Shown here piece after piece: positions 47,075 through 56,118 of a DNA stretch of 64,000 nt (positions are counted from its first letter, which is position 1; each line of letters begins with the position of its first letter). Position numbers and translations under genes: made by a program. The notes under the pieces were generated by a model that was not told where the DNA came from, ran no database searches, and was given only the letters and a program-made list of their open reading frames with translations. The DNA comes from JBMNKL01 sp050952225 (GTDB taxonomy: Bacteria; Bacillota; Clostridia; Acetivibrionales; DTU013), in the NCBI GenBank assembly GCA_050952225.1, contig JBMNKL010000001.1, positions 124,001 through 188,000 of the forward strand, in the 5' to 3' direction.

Positions 47075-47091
47075 GGCCGATTCACCTCCTG

Positions 47092-47538
47092 TTATTCATC
47101 TTCAATCTTTACTGTCAGTCTGGCGCTTACCTCGGGATACAGCCTAACTTCCGCTTCATAGGTCCCAAGGGATTTAAACGGTCCCGGAAGCACAATTTTC
47201 TTTCTGTCAACGTCTATCTTAAAATCTTTTTTCAATATGTCAGATATGTCCTTGTTCGTTATTGAACCAAAAAGCTTTCCTTTTTCACCGGACTTCGTCC
47301 TGATTACTACTACGGTATCATTTAGTTTTGACGCAAGTTCCCTTGCTGCGGCCAATTCCCTGTCGCTTTTGATTTTCTCGGCTTCCTTTTTTCTTTTTAC
47401 CATATTGATATTGCCGGCACTCGCTTCTTCGGCAAGACCTCTGGGAAATAAAAAGTTCCTGGCATAACCGCTGCTTACATCCACCATATCATCTTTTTTA
47501 CCCAGCCCTTTAACATCATGCTTCAAAATTACCTTCAT
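47092..47538 (-). CDS. rplI: 50S ribosomal protein bL9
   Basis: The 148-residue protein begins MKVILKHDVKGLGKKDDMVDVSSGYARNFLFPRGLAEEAS, the N-terminal domain that binds 23S rRNA, followed by the long connecting helix (MVKRKKEAEKIKSDRELAAARELASKL) and the C-terminal domain. Length and order gdpP-rplI-dnaB are typical of Bacillota. Confidence 0.97.
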   Translation of the reverse strand: MKVILKHDVKGLGKKDDMVDVSSGYARNFLFPRGLAEEASAGNINMVKRKKEAEKIKSDRELAAARELASKLNDTVVVIRTKSGEKGKLFGSITNKDISDILKKDFKIDVDRKKIVLPGPFKSLGTYEAEVRLYPEVSARLTVKIEDE

Positions 47539-47623
47539 ACGCTACCTCCTTAAATCAATCAAATGACTTATCCCTGCGCCGGCTGGTCTCTGCAGGGCAT
47601 TTGCCAAACCCGCAAAACTACCT

Positions 47624-49648
47624 TTATTCATCCGCCCTGTTTGCTTCTTTTATGTATTCTATTATAGCATATTTCAGCTTGTCTTTCGCCTCATCAAGAC
47701 TTATATCGGGCAATTGTGCCCCGGCAACGGTCATATGCCCGCCCCCGCCCAGTTTTTCAAGAATTACCTGGACATTGATATCTCCAAGTGACCTCCCGCT
47801 GATCCATATTTCGTTTCCCGCCTCGCATAAAACAAATGCAGCCGTTATGCCCGAAAGATTAAGCAATTCATCGGCTGCCTTTGCCGCAATCAACCGGGCA
47901 TTTTTCATGCCCTGCGGGCATACGGCAATCGCAGTTTCGTCATTTATGAGCTCCGTGTTTTTTATTACCGCGGAAATACTTGAGTATGTCTCAATACTAT
48001 TCTGGAACAGTTGTTTCACAACAACGGTATCGGCCCCATGGCGCCTGAGATAGGAAGCTGCCTCAAATGTTCTTACTCCGGTTTTATATGTAAAATTCTT
48101 GGTATCCACCACTATGCCCGCATACAGCGCATCAGCTTCAACCTGCCTTAATTCCAGCTTTTCATCAATATACTGGATTATTTCGGTAACAAGCTCGCAG
48201 GTTGAAGAAGCATACGCCTCCTGGTATGTCAGGACCGTATCATGTATATAATCGACCCCTCTCCTGTGATGGTCGATAACAACCACCTGTCCCGTAATAT
48301 CAATAAGTACGGGTGCTTCAACAAAACTTCGCCTGTGTGTATCCACAACTATGAGAAGTGCTTTTTCGTCTGCCATTTCAACAGCTTCAGCCCGTTTTAC
48401 GAATACTCCTTCGTATTCGTCGTCCTTTTGAATTCTTAACATGAGGCCTTCAATTGTCGGGTTTACTTCATCAAGAACGATGTGCGCCTTTTTGCCCCTG
48501 CCTTTTGCAATCCTGTAAAGCCCTAATGAAGCCCCTACCATATCAATGTCGGCATTTTCATGACCCATTATGAATACGGCCGGCGCCTGGTCTATCAATT
48601 CGCGCAGCGCGAAAGCAATAACTCTTGCCTTTACCTTGGTCCTCTTCTCGAGTTCGCGTGTCTTGCCGCCGAAAAAACTGAAACTGTCGCCGTTTTTTAT
48701 AACCGCCTGGTCGCCGCCCCGCCCAAGGGCCAAATCAATGGAAGCGGCAGCATTCCTGTAATTCTCAAAAAGCGTGCTGCCGTTAAGTCCAATCCCAATG
48801 CTTAAAGTAACGGGAATTTTGTTTCCCGTGTTAATTTCCTTTATTGAATCGAGTATGTCAAATTTTTCTTCCTCAAATTCCTTAAGGTGCTTTTGTTCAA
48901 AAAGGAATATGTACTTGTCCCTTTCAAATTTTTTAAAGATGCCGTTTGTAAAGGACAGCCATTGTACGATTTTTTTATCTATCTCGGCCAGCATCTGCGG
49001 CCTGTTTGAATCTTCCATGCTTTGCATGAGCTCGTCGTAATTGTCAATCACGAATATGCCGGCTGCGATTTTTTCTCCGGCGTAAACTTTTTTCAAATTT
49101 ACAAGGTCGGTAATATCCAAAAAATAGAGCACAAATACATTATTGCCGTTCTCTTTGCCCGTGCCCTGCCCGGCCGGGCTGCACAGCACGTTATAATGCA
49201 TCCGGTCAATTTCAGCCTGGCGTGAAACAACGGGATAATTTTCATTTTGCTTTTCAGCCGCAAGCCCGTTTTTTATCAAGTCCAGGATAAGTGGTTTTAC
49301 GGTGGACTCAAATATTTCCTCTTTCTCCATGATATCTTTGAAAGAAGCATTATGCCATGTTATAAAACCGTCTTTTTCCACGACTGCCAGCGGCATGGGG
49401 AAATTGAGCAGCGTATTCCTGGCAGCTGCATCTATATTAAATTCCAGTTTTTCAATCAAACCTGTTATCTCTGCCGCCATTCTATTGTATGTCCTTACAT
49501 TGTGCCATATCAGGACGGCAAAAAGCAGAAAACCGGGTATCGCGACCCGCCAGTCCAGGACTGCCACAACAAGCACAAGAAAAAATATGATCACAAGACA
49601 AATGCTTGTACGAGGCAGGAACCGCTTCAATAAAGTTTTACTGTCCAT
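47624..49648 (-). CDS. gdpP: Cyclic-di-AMP phosphodiesterase GdpP
   Basis: The 674-residue protein has two N-terminal membrane helices (about 12-48), a PAS-like part (about 85-150), a degenerate GGDEF domain (about 175-310), and a DHH/DHHA1 phosphodiesterase with the motif VIDHHRRGVD near residues 456-465 and GGGGHMTVAGAQLP near 633-646. GdpP hydrolyses c-di-AMP and so affects osmotic and wall homeostasis. It lies upstream of rplI, as in Bacillus. Confidence 0.95.
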   Translation of the reverse strand: MDSKTLLKRFLPRTSICLVIIFFLVLVVAVLDWRVAIPGFLLFAVLIWHNVRTYNRMAAEITGLIEKLEFNIDAAARNTLLNFPMPLAVVEKDGFITWHNASFKDIMEKEEIFESTVKPLILDLIKNGLAAEKQNENYPVVSRQAEIDRMHYNVLCSPAGQGTGKENGNNVFVLYFLDITDLVNLKKVYAGEKIAAGIFVIDNYDELMQSMEDSNRPQMLAEIDKKIVQWLSFTNGIFKKFERDKYIFLFEQKHLKEFEEEKFDILDSIKEINTGNKIPVTLSIGIGLNGSTLFENYRNAAASIDLALGRGGDQAVIKNGDSFSFFGGKTRELEKRTKVKARVIAFALRELIDQAPAVFIMGHENADIDMVGASLGLYRIAKGRGKKAHIVLDEVNPTIEGLMLRIQKDDEYEGVFVKRAEAVEMADEKALLIVVDTHRRSFVEAPVLIDITGQVVVIDHHRRGVDYIHDTVLTYQEAYASSTCELVTEIIQYIDEKLELRQVEADALYAGIVVDTKNFTYKTGVRTFEAASYLRRHGADTVVVKQLFQNSIETYSSISAVIKNTELINDETAIAVCPQGMKNARLIAAKAADELLNLSGITAAFVLCEAGNEIWISGRSLGDINVQVILEKLGGGGHMTVAGAQLPDISLDEAKDKLKYAIIEYIKEANRADE

Positions 49649-49666
49649 AATATTGACAGGATGAAC

Positions 49667-50008
49667 CTATCGTTTCTCCCTTCTTCTAAAATTGCCAAGA
49701 TGCCTTGACAGCTCGGACAAGTCCCCGTAATATTTTTCAACATCATGGTTTTCCACCAATCCGAGCTTTATTTTGTTATGCACTTTCAGATCAATAGCGT
49801 TATAACTTATTCCAAGCCGTTTGCCCAGCAGGTAAGTAATAAGTATTATATTGGACAATATTTCCGATACCGCATCGTGTATTTCTTCCCTGAACCCGCC
49901 GGCCAATACCTTGAAAAGGCTGGCCAGATCGGTCAGCAATTCGCTTTTCAGCCATTCTATCAGCTTAATGTTCCTGGTTATATCAATTTCTTTTTCAGGT
50001 ATTGCCAT
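49667..50008 (-). CDS. MazG-like family protein
   Basis: The 113-residue protein (ATG at 50008, MAIPEKEIDITRNIKLIEWLKSELL) has helices typical of the all-alpha MazG-like nucleotide pyrophosphohydrolases (SEILSNIILITYLLGKRLGI), though it lacks the full EExxE...D metal set, as in the MazG-like PF12643 group. It ends in a basic tail. It precedes gdpP by 18 bases. Function is not established for this branch. Confidence 0.7.
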   Translation of the reverse strand: MAIPEKEIDITRNIKLIEWLKSELLTDLASLFKVLAGGFREEIHDAVSEILSNIILITYLLGKRLGISYNAIDLKVHNKIKLGLVENHDVEKYYGDLSELSRHLGNFRRREKR

Positions 50009-50146
50009 ACGTTCCAACTCCCTACCCTGATGCCCGTTTGACGAACCGGCGATACCTAACATTATAACACAACAACGCGTGTTAATTATTCCATTTCCCA
50101 AGCATATGATTTCGTTTTGTTTGCCGACTCAGCGTCACAACCGTAA

Positions 50147-50980
50147 TCAGTCCTGCGCCCGGCTGGCAGGGTAGGAGCCAAGTATTCTTAAAAATGACGT
50201 CTTCTTGCCTACCATGGTCAATGCGTCTTTCACATTTTCGTCTTCCCTGTGCCCCGCGATATCTACAAAGAAAATATACCTGCCCAGCATGTTTTTTGCC
50301 GGTCTCGACTCTATACGCGTCATATTGATATCCCAGAGGTTGAATATTTCCAATATTCTATAAAGGCTGCCCGGCTTATCCTCGGTAGAAAAAACAATCG
50401 ATGTTTTGTCATTTCCGGTCCTTGCCGCGTCTGTACCACCAATTATGAAAAACCTTGTCTGGTTATTGTCGTTATCATGTATGTCTGCCACTGCAATCTC
50501 AAGGCCGTACACCTCCGCCGCCGCGGCCGAACCTATGGCAGCCAGGTCGCCGCTGCCGTTCATTACCTCCTCCGCCGCGGCCGCAGTGCTGTAAACAGCT
50601 TTTGTAAGTGCATGCGGAAGACGTTCCGAAAGAAATTTCCTGCATTGTCCCAGCGGCTGCGGGTGGGAAAGCACATACCTGATGTCTGAAATTCCGGTGC
50701 CGGGTTTGATCAGCAGGTTTTCCCTTATGGGAAGAATTAATTCCGCTTTGACCATAAGGCCGGCCTCGTGCGCAAGTATATCCATTGTAGCGCTTACGGC
50801 ACCTTCTATGGAGTTTTCAACAGGCACTATCGCTTCGTCCAGCAAGCCTTTCCCGAAAGCTTCGAATATCTCGGATATGGATTGAAAATCCATGGCTTGA
50901 TGCGGAGCGTTTCCCATATATTTTTTAAGCGCCTCATGGGAGAAAGTCCCCCTGGGGCCAAGATAGCCTATTCTAACCAT
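50147..50980 (-). CDS. pheA: Prephenate dehydratase
   Basis: This 277-residue enzyme makes phenylpyruvate from prephenate. It has IGYLGPRGTFSHEA, VPVENSIEGAVSATMD, NQTRFFII (T-R-F catalytic motif), and a C-terminal ACT domain with KPGSLYRILEIFNLWDINMTRIESRP, whose ESRP binds phenylalanine. It has no fused chorismate mutase. The Shine-Dalgarno site is weak. Confidence 0.95.
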   Translation of the reverse strand: MVRIGYLGPRGTFSHEALKKYMGNAPHQAMDFQSISEIFEAFGKGLLDEAIVPVENSIEGAVSATMDILAHEAGLMVKAELILPIRENLLIKPGTGISDIRYVLSHPQPLGQCRKFLSERLPHALTKAVYSTAAAAEEVMNGSGDLAAIGSAAAAEVYGLEIAVADIHDNDNNQTRFFIIGGTDAARTGNDKTSIVFSTEDKPGSLYRILEIFNLWDINMTRIESRPAKNMLGRYIFFVDIAGHREDENVKDALTMVGKKTSFLRILGSYPASRAQD

Positions 50981-51062
50981 TCACGACACCCATAAATCCC
51001 GGTATTATAAAATCAGGATCGGATTATATGCATAAACCCGACCCTTTCGTTAGTTTTTCCGC

Positions 51063-51356
51063 TTATTCGGCAGTATACGGCAAAAGAGCAACGGCTCTGG
51101 CCCTCTTGATTGCCATGGTCAACTGCCGCTGATGCTTGGCACAATTTCCGGATATCCTCCTGGGCAGTATCTTGCCCCTCTCGGAAATGTATTTTCTCAG
51201 CTTCGCGACTTCTTTATAATCTATATCGGTAACTTTATCCACGCAAAATGAACAGACCTTCTTTCTTGACCTTCTCATCCTGACGGGGCTCCTGGTTTCG
51301 GTCTTTTCATATGAATCCTTGTTACCGCCCTTGTCGTCTTTCTTTCCGTTTGACAT
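51063..51356 (-). CDS. rpsR: 30S ribosomal protein bS18
   Basis: The 97-residue protein has a charged N-terminal extension (about 1-25), then RRSRKKVCSFCVDKVTDIDYKEVAKLRKYISERGKILPRRISGNCAKHQRQL. The Cys residues (CSFC...CAKH) make it the zinc-binding type of S18. It ends the rpsF-ssb-rpsR operon. Confidence 0.97.
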   Translation of the reverse strand: MSNGKKDDKGGNKDSYEKTETRSPVRMRRSRKKVCSFCVDKVTDIDYKEVAKLRKYISERGKILPRRISGNCAKHQRQLTMAIKRARAVALLPYTAE

Positions 51357-51410
51357 TCAAACACTCCTCCTCTCGTCAACTAATCAGGATTGTAGTTTGT
51401 ACAAGGTAAA

Positions 51411-51851
51411 TCAGAATGGCAGTTCATCATCGTCGTCCAACGGGAAAAAGCCGTCGACATTCTCATCACCCGATGCAGCCGCTTCAGGCGACGGGCTTTC
51501 CGGTGCTCCCAGAGACGGTCCCGCCTCGGCCCTGCGGCTTTCGGCAAAATATGTTTCATCCACGACAATTTCGGTAATGTAATGCCTTTTCCCTTCACTG
51601 TCATCCCATGACCTGTTCTGAATGCTTCCGACTATAACCACCTTCTGGCCCTTAACAAAGTATTTGCTGCAAAATTCGGCCTGGTTTCTCCATGCGACGA
51701 TGTTGAAAAAATCCGTTTGTCTTTCTTCGCCCTGCCTTGCATATCTCCTGTCTACGGCCAGCGTGAACGTACACCTGGGTATGTTGCTCGTTGTGGTATA
51801 CCTGATTTCCGGATCTTTCGTAAGCCTGCCCATTAAAATTACCTTATTCAT
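51411..51851 (-). CDS. ssb: Single-stranded DNA-binding protein
   Basis: The 146-residue OB-fold protein begins MNKVILMGRLTKDPEIRYTTTSN and has FFNIVAWRNQAEFCSKYFVKGQKVVIVGSIQ, followed by a Pro/Ala-rich linker and the acidic tip DDDDELPF that binds partner proteins. The operon rpsF-ssb-rpsR is conserved. Confidence 0.97.
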   Translation of the reverse strand: MNKVILMGRLTKDPEIRYTTTSNIPRCTFTLAVDRRYARQGEERQTDFFNIVAWRNQAEFCSKYFVKGQKVVIVGSIQNRSWDDSEGKRHYITEIVVDETYFAESRRAEAGPSLGAPESPSPEAAASGDENVDGFFPLDDDDELPF

Positions 51852-51860
51852 ACAATCACC

Positions 51861-52142
51861 TTATTTTCTTATAATCATATACCTCATTATCCCGTCCGTT
51901 ATCTTGAAGATTCTCTCAAGCTCGCTAGGAAACTTCGAATCTGCGCTGAAGTTGGCAAGAACATAATAACCTTCGCTTTTGTCGTTTATCAGGTATGCGA
52001 GTTTTCTTTTTCCCCACTCTTCAATGCTTTCCAGTTGTGCGGAAGTCTCAAGCAGATTCCTGAATTTTTCGACAAGCGCCTGAATATTTTCTTCGCCTAA
52101 ATCATTATCGATAATAAACATGGATTCATACTTGTTTAACAT
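51861..52142 (-). CDS. rpsF: 30S ribosomal protein bS6
   Basis: The 93-residue S6 protein begins MLNKYESMFIIDNDLGEENIQALVEKF and has EWGKRKLAYLINDKSEGYYVLANFSAD and the ending ITDGIMRYMIIRK. S6 pairs with S18 in the small subunit. It opens an operon with its own strong promoter and a leader hairpin. Confidence 0.97.
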   Translation of the reverse strand: MLNKYESMFIIDNDLGEENIQALVEKFRNLLETSAQLESIEEWGKRKLAYLINDKSEGYYVLANFSADSKFPSELERIFKITDGIMRYMIIRK

Positions 52143-52173
52143 CAGGCTGTGTCACCTCCTTCCGGACTAAACG

Positions 52174-52196
52174 GCCCTGTATCAAGAGTACAGGGC
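52174..52196 (-). promoter_or_regulatory. Hairpin in rpsF leader, possible S6:S18 site
   Basis: In the rpsF leader an 8-base perfect stem, GCCCTGTA/TACAGGGC, is followed on the minus strand by CCG and then GTCCGG. Leader RNAs of rpsF bind the S6:S18 complex in many bacteria through a CCG-containing bulged hairpin, so this may be such a feedback site. The match is not checked structurally. Confidence 0.45.
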
Positions 52197-52213
52197 AAGG
52201 ATTCCAGATGTGT

Positions 52214-52242
52214 ATTTTATCACACCTTGATATCATGTGCAA
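52214..52242 (-). promoter_or_regulatory. Sigma-A promoter for rpsF-ssb-rpsR
   Basis: On the minus strand TTGCAC (52237-52242), 17 bases and TAAAAT (52214-52219), preceded by TGTGA, make a strong vegetative promoter. Confidence 0.75.
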
Positions 52243-52313
52243 GCATTATGTAATAATAGATAATACGGAGTCAGGCCTGAACGTTAGCCGCAGGTGAATT
52301 GAGCGGATGGGGC

Positions 52314-52340
52314 GGGACAAGGACCTGTCCCCGCGTCCCG
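52314..52340. repeat. GGGACA-loop-TGTCCC hairpin element
   Basis: GGGACA (52314-52319) pairs with TGTCCC (52326-52331), and an overlapping CGGGAC/GTCCCG pair (52313-52318 with 52335-52340) could form instead. It lies just beyond the stop of the next gene with no U run. The same GGGACA/TGTCCC words occur in the 5755-5945 element. Confidence 0.45.
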
Positions 52341-52341
52341 G

Positions 52342-52689
52342 TTAAAAAAGTTTGCTGAGCACAAATATCAGAATTGCGATAGAAGCGGCAAGGAAAGCGT
52401 TTATAAGGACGTTTGCGGGAATTTTCAAACTGCGGGTTCCCGGGTCGTTTTGACTGCGCCTGTCATGCCTTATCGCCAGGTTGTGTTCTTTTATGTATTC
52501 ATTTATAATATTCTCCGCCTCTTTCAGCAGAAAACTGTTCCTTGAATCCTGCACTCCTTTTGGCCGCTTGTCGTTTCCGTTACATTTAGGAATGCCAGGT
52601 TCGTTTTTTAAAATAAGTATTGCTTCTTCAATCAGGTTCGAAGAAATATTCTTAATAACGATTACTCTCTTTGTGTCTCCGGCTACCAT
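52342..52689 (-). CDS. Hypothetical membrane-tail protein
   Basis: From ATG 52689 the 115-residue protein has a beta/alpha start (MVAGDTKRVIVIKNISSNLIEEAILILK), a charged linker rich in Asn/Arg, a helix LLKEAENIINEYIKEHNLA, and one C-terminal membrane helix (about residues 93-113) with a short Lys tail. It thus looks tail-anchored. I recall such proteins near spoIIE or rpsF in clostridia, but do not know a function. It is intact. Confidence 0.6.
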   Translation of the reverse strand: MVAGDTKRVIVIKNISSNLIEEAILILKNEPGIPKCNGNDKRPKGVQDSRNSFLLKEAENIINEYIKEHNLAIRHDRRSQNDPGTRSLKIPANVLINAFLAASIAILIFVLSKLF

Positions 52690-52781
52690 AAAATCCTCCA
52701 CAAACCAACGTTTTGCCATACTACTGATATATAGTTTGTGAAAAACAGCCGGTTTTATTCAAAATTTCCCGGCAGGACGCT

Positions 52782-55163
52782 TCAATTTAGTTTTCCCCAT
52801 ACCTTTGCCGCCAAAACGGTCATATCGTCAACAGGTTTGCCGCCGCAAGACCGGTTTGCCTCGTTCAGTATCGCATCCGCGACTTGTTGCGGATTCATGC
52901 TGTCAAGGCTCCGTATGATTTTCATAAGGACCCTGTCCCCGCGCTCCTTGCCCGCCAAACTATCGACAATGCCATCGGTAACCATTATTACCATGTCTCC
53001 GCTTTTTACTTTTCCTCCGGCCAACCCGGCATCAATCCCAGGCAATAAGCCTGCGGGAAGGGAAGCCGACCGTATCATGTCAATCTTATCCTCTTTTTTA
53101 ATATAAGTTGGGGCAGCGCCAATTTTGACAATCTCAACCTCCCCGCTGTGAAGGTCAATAACCGATATATCCATCGTGCAGGCGCCGTCACCGCCTGACT
53201 TGACGGCCAGCGCCGAATTTATCATGTCAACCGCCATATCCTTGTCAATCCCTGATTCAAACAGGTTTTCCAGCATATCGACCACTGCTTTGCTCTGTGC
53301 AGCTGCGCTTAAGCCCGAGCCGATCCCGTCGCTGAGCGCGAGCATATATTTGCCGTTTCCGATATTCATAAAGCTGTAATTGTCACCGGATATATCATTC
53401 CCACATTTAGGGAGCCTGGCAATCCCTACCGTAATCTTCAAATTTTCAGCCTCCACAAGCTTAAGCCTGCAATCACCATCACTATTGAAACCGCATCCGT
53501 TATCCACGCGTTCCATCCTTTTCCCAACAGCATCCGAAACAGCTTTCTCTATTGCTTCCGTGAAATCAGTTGCGCCCTCGCATGCCCTCCTGCAAACTAT
53601 ACAGCAGATTTCATGTTTGCCGTTCGTGTTTTTATATGCAATAATCTGCTTAACTCTAATGCCTTTATTTCGCAAAGTAACTTCTATGGCGTTCTCAACC
53701 GTGTCCAGGAAACTGATTTCTGAGTTAACTGCCTCTGCGAGGCCGGCTATCAGCCTTGACATCCCCACATATTGGCGTCCCATTGCCAACCGGCTTTCAT
53801 TTATCCTGGATTTCCAGACAACCTCCTCCCTGAACAGCTCATACATATTGTTGACGGTGCCTAAAAATTCATTTACCCTTGGGCATTTTTCCAGGAAATA
53901 GCGGGGAATATCGCTTTCCTCCATGTGCCCTTTCAATTCAAGGCACTCGACAATTTCAAACATCGCCCTGTACGTATCGTAAAAATTCCGTTCCCAGCAA
54001 TGCATGCACAGGCTGCAGTTGCTGCATACCCTGTCGGCAGTCCTGTCAAACAGCACGTTTATGTCTTGGTTCTCAGCAGGTGCTTCAGCAGCGCTGACAC
54101 AGTAAAATGCCTTTGACAGGTTCAATAAGGCGCTGGAAAATGATCTGAGTTTCTCTGAGGTTATTTCCCTGATTCGCCGCAAATACCCTTTTTGATCCTC
54201 CCGGTCCTGCCCGCTTTCATCGAACAGCCCTCCCAGGCGGCTTTCAAGTTTTCGCGGCATTGCAAGGAACAGGAGACCCGCCGTAATTGTTTCTTTGACA
54301 TAAAGTACGGCTTCGGAATTTCCGTTAAAATACACTGCTATGATTATATTGCCTGCTACAAAACCCAGGGCCGTTCCCATTTTCCCTATTTTCCGAAGCG
54401 TGCCAGCCAGCATCCCGCAAAGTGCATATGTACCGGATGATGAAGCAGTAAACCCGAAGCTGGCGCCTGTAATAAGTCCGATCGCAGCTCCCGCGGCAGC
54501 TCCCGCGCCCGTACCGCATTTGTGGCTGAAAAACAACAGCAAAAGGACTAAAAGTATGTTTCTGATCGAAAAACCCCATATTGGCATCAACCCCATGCCG
54601 GACAGCGCAACCGCGGCCGCAATAGCCATACCGGCGGTTTCTTCACCGCCTGAAAAGACTTTCCTGGTGATTCCCGCCATAACGGGTATCGAAAACCGGA
54701 ATACAAAAAAGAAAACGAATGAAATAAAGGATACAAGAAATGTCTTAAGGACATCGTAAAGCAAAAAGCGCTGAAGAGCCGCCAGTATCAACTGCGGCGC
54801 CAGTATTGAAATAAACAGGATAATAGCCGGCTTAACACTTATTTTTTTGTTTGCCTCTTTGCATGTAATGCACAAGACGCTGAAAAGAAGCATGCCCACT
54901 GCATTGATATATAAGTATTCAAGGGAGCCGTTAACAATGGTCCCGGTAATAACTGCCACCGCGGTCAATATATTTATTCCGGCAATTTTGTAGGATGCGG
55001 CGTAAAAAACAGCACCGAACGGCAGAAACCCGCCGGCGATACTGCTGCCTCCCAATAAAAATGCCGAGAGCAGCAACAAAATATTATTTTGGTAAGCAAA
55101 AACTTTTCTTGCCAGTTCCGCTACGGATGCTGTCCTGCCCGTGGGTACAGTTACTGTTTTCAT
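52782..55163 (-). CDS. spoIIE: Stage II sporulation protein E phosphatase
   Basis: The 793-residue protein has about ten membrane helices in residues 40-320, a middle linker region with Cys-rich CSNCSLCMHCWERNF, and a C-terminal PP2C phosphatase (about 590-793) with FMNIGNGKYMLALSDGIGSG and the metal motif VIMVTDGIVDSL. SpoIIE dephosphorylates SpoIIAA, activating SigF in the forespore, and helps polar division. ATG 55163 with GGGGG nine bases upstream is preferred to a TTG in front. The upstream promoter has a 21-base spacer, typical of Spo0A-dependent sporulation promoters. Confidence 0.96.
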   Translation of the reverse strand: MKTVTVPTGRTASVAELARKVFAYQNNILLLLSAFLLGGSSIAGGFLPFGAVFYAASYKIAGINILTAVAVITGTIVNGSLEYLYINAVGMLLFSVLCITCKEANKKISVKPAIILFISILAPQLILAALQRFLLYDVLKTFLVSFISFVFFFVFRFSIPVMAGITRKVFSGGEETAGMAIAAAVALSGMGLMPIWGFSIRNILLVLLLLFFSHKCGTGAGAAAGAAIGLITGASFGFTASSSGTYALCGMLAGTLRKIGKMGTALGFVAGNIIIAVYFNGNSEAVLYVKETITAGLLFLAMPRKLESRLGGLFDESGQDREDQKGYLRRIREITSEKLRSFSSALLNLSKAFYCVSAAEAPAENQDINVLFDRTADRVCSNCSLCMHCWERNFYDTYRAMFEIVECLELKGHMEESDIPRYFLEKCPRVNEFLGTVNNMYELFREEVVWKSRINESRLAMGRQYVGMSRLIAGLAEAVNSEISFLDTVENAIEVTLRNKGIRVKQIIAYKNTNGKHEICCIVCRRACEGATDFTEAIEKAVSDAVGKRMERVDNGCGFNSDGDCRLKLVEAENLKITVGIARLPKCGNDISGDNYSFMNIGNGKYMLALSDGIGSGLSAAAQSKAVVDMLENLFESGIDKDMAVDMINSALAVKSGGDGACTMDISVIDLHSGEVEIVKIGAAPTYIKKEDKIDMIRSASLPAGLLPGIDAGLAGGKVKSGDMVIMVTDGIVDSLAGKERGDRVLMKIIRSLDSMNPQQVADAILNEANRSCGGKPVDDMTVLAAKVWGKLN

Positions 55164-55219
55164 CTTTTGTATCCCCCTGTTATCGCTCAAACTATCCGGA
55201 TTTTACGGTTTCCTAATTG

Positions 55220-55287
55220 ATTATAGCGATAAGCCCGGGTATATTTTGTCATAACTGGATACCGGTTACACAAAACTTGTTGACAAA
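55220..55287 (-). promoter_or_regulatory. Candidate Spo0A-activated sigma-A promoter of spoIIE
   Basis: On the minus strand ATGACA (55247-55252), a 21-base spacer and TATAAT (55220-55225) form a promoter with the unusual long spacing known for spoIIE and spoIIG in Bacillus. TTTGTCAA at 55280-55287, about 30 bases upstream of the -35, resembles a 0A box (consensus TGTCGAA). Confidence 0.6.
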
Positions 55288-55303
55288 TTTTTCCGATTTG
55301 CAT

Positions 55304-55342
55304 CAAAACAAAAGGCACGGGATAAATGCCGCATCCCATGCC
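55304..55342 (-). terminator. Rho-independent terminator after spoVT
   Basis: On the minus strand GGCATGGGAT pairs with ATCCCGTGCC (one GT), followed by TTTTGTTTT. It lies 52 bases after the spoVT stop and upstream of the spoIIE promoter. Confidence 0.85.
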
Positions 55343-55394
55343 CCGCTGCTGTCGTTCCGCGGTTTGGTTCCTTCATCGATCCGTACAGTGATGT

Positions 55395-55949
55395 TTACTG
55401 CTCCATTTGTTTCCCCAGAAAGCCCGCTGCCGATTGCGCCAGTTTTGCTTCTACTTCTCCCATCCTGGCATTGGGATCCATCGATAACAGAATAACGGCG
55501 CCGATAGGATCGCCTTCCGATATGATGGGAGATATGACCTGGGAGGTATATTTTTTGTCAGGAACTTCATCGGCAAGAATGGATATCCCTTTATCATCAG
55601 GCGACTTAACCACAAGTGTTGTCTTTTCCTCAATCACTTTTTCGACTTCCGGACTCAAGGCTTTTTCAAGAAACTCCTTTTTTGACGCACCTGATACGGC
55701 TATAATCGTATCCCTGTCAGCAATGCAGGTAATGTGGCCGCTTGTCTTGTGTATTGACTCCGCATACTGGGATGCAAACTCACCCAGCTCCCCAATCGGA
55801 GAATATTTCTTTAATATTACTTCGCCTTCCTTATCCGTGAATATTTCCAACGGGTCGCCTTCCCTTATTCTTAAAGTCCTCCTGATTTCTTTAGGTATGA
55901 CTACTCTGCCGAGATCATCAATCCGCCGAACAATACCGGTTGCCTTCAA
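55395..55949 (-). CDS. spoVT: Stage V sporulation protein T
   Basis: The 184-residue regulator has an N-terminal AbrB-type swapped-hairpin DNA-binding domain (RRIDDLGRVVIPKEIRRTLRIREGDPLEIF, about 7-36) and a C-terminal GAF-like domain (about 56-180). It tunes SigG-dependent forespore genes. The start is TTG 55949 with GGAGGT upstream. The order mfd...spoVT matches Bacillus, with a prsA-like gene in between. Confidence 0.96.
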   Translation of the reverse strand: MKATGIVRRIDDLGRVVIPKEIRRTLRIREGDPLEIFTDKEGEVILKKYSPIGELGEFASQYAESIHKTSGHITCIADRDTIIAVSGASKKEFLEKALSPEVEKVIEEKTTLVVKSPDDKGISILADEVPDKKYTSQVISPIISEGDPIGAVILLSMDPNARMGEVEAKLAQSAAGFLGKQMEQ

Positions 55950-56118
55950 TATCGTTACCTCCTTAAACTGATATGTTTCTCATTGCCTTTTTAGTATTCA
56001 TTGTTTATTGGAGTTTTATACATAAGAGGCGAATTGTGAAAACATATACGTTTGCATGCAAAAAGACGGGTAATCCCGGAGATGCAGTCATAAATTCAGC
56101 ATATATAATAACTTGATA

